From Bacillota bacterium (GTDB taxonomy: Bacteria; Bacillota; Clostridia; Lachnospirales; Bianqueaceae), in the NCBI GenBank assembly GCA_017467985.1, contig JAFUJY010000292.1, forward strand, positions 1-11,218: a stretch of DNA of 11,218 nt. Direction: 5' to 3'. The position numbers were made by a program, and so were the translations under genes. Each line of letters begins with the position of its first letter. Within the stretch, counting starts at the first letter, position 1. Under the pieces are notes generated by a model. That model saw nothing but the letters and a program-made list of their open reading frames with translations, was not told where the DNA came from and made no database searches. Below are positions 10,007-11,218 of the stretch, one piece after another.

Positions 10007-11218
10007 TGGACAAGAAAATTTTTGCGAACCCGGGGACGGAGTTCAGAAGTGCCCCGTTCTGGGGCTGGGACGGAGATCTGCAGAAGGACGAGCTGTGCCA
10101 GCAGATCGATGAATTTAAGAAGATGGGCTATGGCGGCTTTCATATGCATGCCCGTGCCGGTCTGATCACACCGTACCTGACGGATGAATTTATGGAGCGG
10201 GTAAAGGACTGCTGCGAAAAGGCCAAGGCGGAGGGGATGTATGCCTGGTTATACGATGAGGACCGTTACCCCTCCGGCCCGGCGGGCGGTATTGTAACCC
10301 GCAACCCGGAATATACCCGCCGCTATCTGCGATTCACCGCTTTTTCCTATGATGAACCGCTGAATTACACGGTACCCCAGCGGGGATTTGCCCGCAACCC
10401 CAATGGCCAGCTGCTGGCCCGCTATGATGTGCAGCTGAATGGGGACGGAGATCTGGTTAGTTATCGTCGCTTGAATGAGGGCGAGACCGGCAATTATGTC
10501 TGGTACGCTTATTTTGAAAAGCAGCCGGCGACCACGGTGGAGTCTCAGACTTATGTGGATACTTTGAGTCCGGAGGCCATCGCCGAGTTTGCCCGGGTGA
10601 CCTATGACCGCTACAAAGAGGTGGTTGGGGAGTATTTTGGAAATGTGTCCCCTGCTATGTTCACCGATGAGCCCCAGTATGCTTCCAAGAGCGAGCTGGC
10701 ATACGCCCGTGAAAAGGGCGATGTGATTGTGCCCTGGACCAATGGCTTTTGCGAGGCATTTACCGCAGCCTATGGGACGGACCTGCTGGACCACTTGCCG
10801 GAGCTGATCTGGAACAAGGCGGATGGAGAAGTGTCCCTGGTTCGTTACCAGTATCATGATTTTCTGGCAGAGCGATTTGCATCCGCCTTTTGCGACACGC
10901 TGGGCCAGTGGTGCGAAGAAAATGGCATTATGTTTACCGGACACTTGATGAGTGAAGGCACGCTGAAGGGGCAGGCCATTATCGCCGGTGAAATGATGCG
11001 TAACTATCGGGCATTCCAGTTACCCGGCATCGACGTGCTGGGAACCCACAAGCTGGAATACACCACCGCCAAGCAGTGCCAGTCCGCCGTGCGCCAGCAG
11101 GGATCTGCCGGTATGATGAGTGAATTGTACGGTGTATCCGGTTGGGACTTTGACTTCCGCGGATATAAGCTGCAGGGTGATTGGCAGGCGGCCATGGGCG
11201 TGACGCTGCGGGTACCCC
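10006..11218 (+). CDS. GH106-like glycosidase (putative alpha-L-rhamnosidase family), 3' truncated by window
   Basis: The frame is open from the ATG at 10006 to the window end (404 codons). The N-terminus (FRSAPFWGWDGDL, FKKMGYGGFHMHARAGL, YAWLYDEDRYPSGPAGG at about residues 79-95) is the signature of large GH106-like/related glycosidases of gut bacteria. Candidate catalytic or metal-binding acids are Asp221/Glu222 (FTDEPQY), Glu317 (SEGTL) and Glu373 (SELYGVSGWDF). Known GH106 enzymes release alpha-L-rhamnose; the substrate here is inferred only from family resemblance. No signal peptide is visible, so it probably works inside the cell. AGGAGG (9992-9997) lies eight bases upstream in the LRR gene's last codons, and the start overlaps that gene's stop (TAATG), so translation is likely coupled. 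Family members commonly exceed 700 residues, so much of the gene lies beyond the window. Confidence 0.82.
   Translation, partial: MDKKIFANPGTEFRSAPFWGWDGDLQKDELCQQIDEFKKMGYGGFHMHARAGLITPYLTDEFMERVKDCCEKAKAEGMYAWLYDEDRYPSGPAGGIVTRNPEYTRRYLRFTAFSYDEPLNYTVPQRGFARNPNGQLLARYDVQLNGDGDLVSYRRLNEGETGNYVWYAYFEKQPATTVESQTYVDTLSPEAIAEFARVTYDRYKEVVGEYFGNVSPAMFTDEPQYASKSELAYAREKGDVIVPWTNGFCEAFTAAYGTDLLDHLPELIWNKADGEVSLVRYQYHDFLAERFASAFCDTLGQWCEENGIMFTGHLMSEGTLKGQAIIAGEMMRNYRAFQLPGIDVLGTHKLEYTTAKQCQSAVRQQGSAGMMSELYGVSGWDFDFRGYKLQGDWQAAMGVTLRVP

Noticed and set aside
10249..10944. Minus-strand open frame opposite the GH106-like gene
   Set aside because: The plus-strand frame is continuous and carries conserved glycosidase motifs; this is its shadow.

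Overview
The window reads as a chromosomal segment of a low-to-medium GC Firmicute, most likely a gut Clostridia (Oscillospiraceae or Lachnospiraceae type). This is inferred from strong AGGAGG-type ribosome binding sites, consensus sigma-A promoters, a TTG start codon, a lipoprotein with a Ser/Glu-rich linker, a BspA-like LRR protein and GH79 and GH106-like glycosidases. No rRNA, tRNA, CRISPR array, transposase or integrase was seen.

Left part (1-5562, visibly AT-richer). Two paralogous secreted-type proteins with Ca-loop-like DxDxDG motifs flank a compact phage-derived block. The left paralog (1-855) is cut by the window edge. The right one (4035-5513) is a complete lipoprotein. They share a 167-bp stretch with only two differences. 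Between them lies a control-and-lysis module. On the minus strand are a small Cys-rich phage-type protein, an ArpU/sigma-region-4-like late regulator and a CHAP-LysM-peptidoglycan-binding endolysin. Divergent on the plus strand are an XRE repressor and an ImmA/IrrE-like protein. The minus operon starts from a perfect TTGACA-17-TATAAT promoter with a LexA-like box against its -35 and repeated operator-like motifs on both sides. A second promoter appears to lie inside the 3' end of the late-regulator gene, in front of the endolysin. This looks like a phage lysogeny/late-expression circuit reduced to switch, activator and lysin, with no structural, packaging or integration genes.

Middle part (5526-8344, GC-richer). 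A minus-strand GH79-type (heparanase/beta-glucuronidase-like) glycosidase without signal peptide is divergent from a HAD-family phosphatase. The HAD gene converges, with overlapping stop codons, on a minus-strand Nudix hydrolase.

Right part (8424-11218). A BspA-like LRR_5 protein with C-terminal membrane segments and an internal 115-residue duplication is joined (TAATG overlap) to a large GH106-like glycosidase that runs off the window. The two glycosidases suggest intracellular breakdown of imported uronic-acid or rhamnose containing oligosaccharides. The HAD and Nudix genes look like general metabolism or house-cleaning functions.
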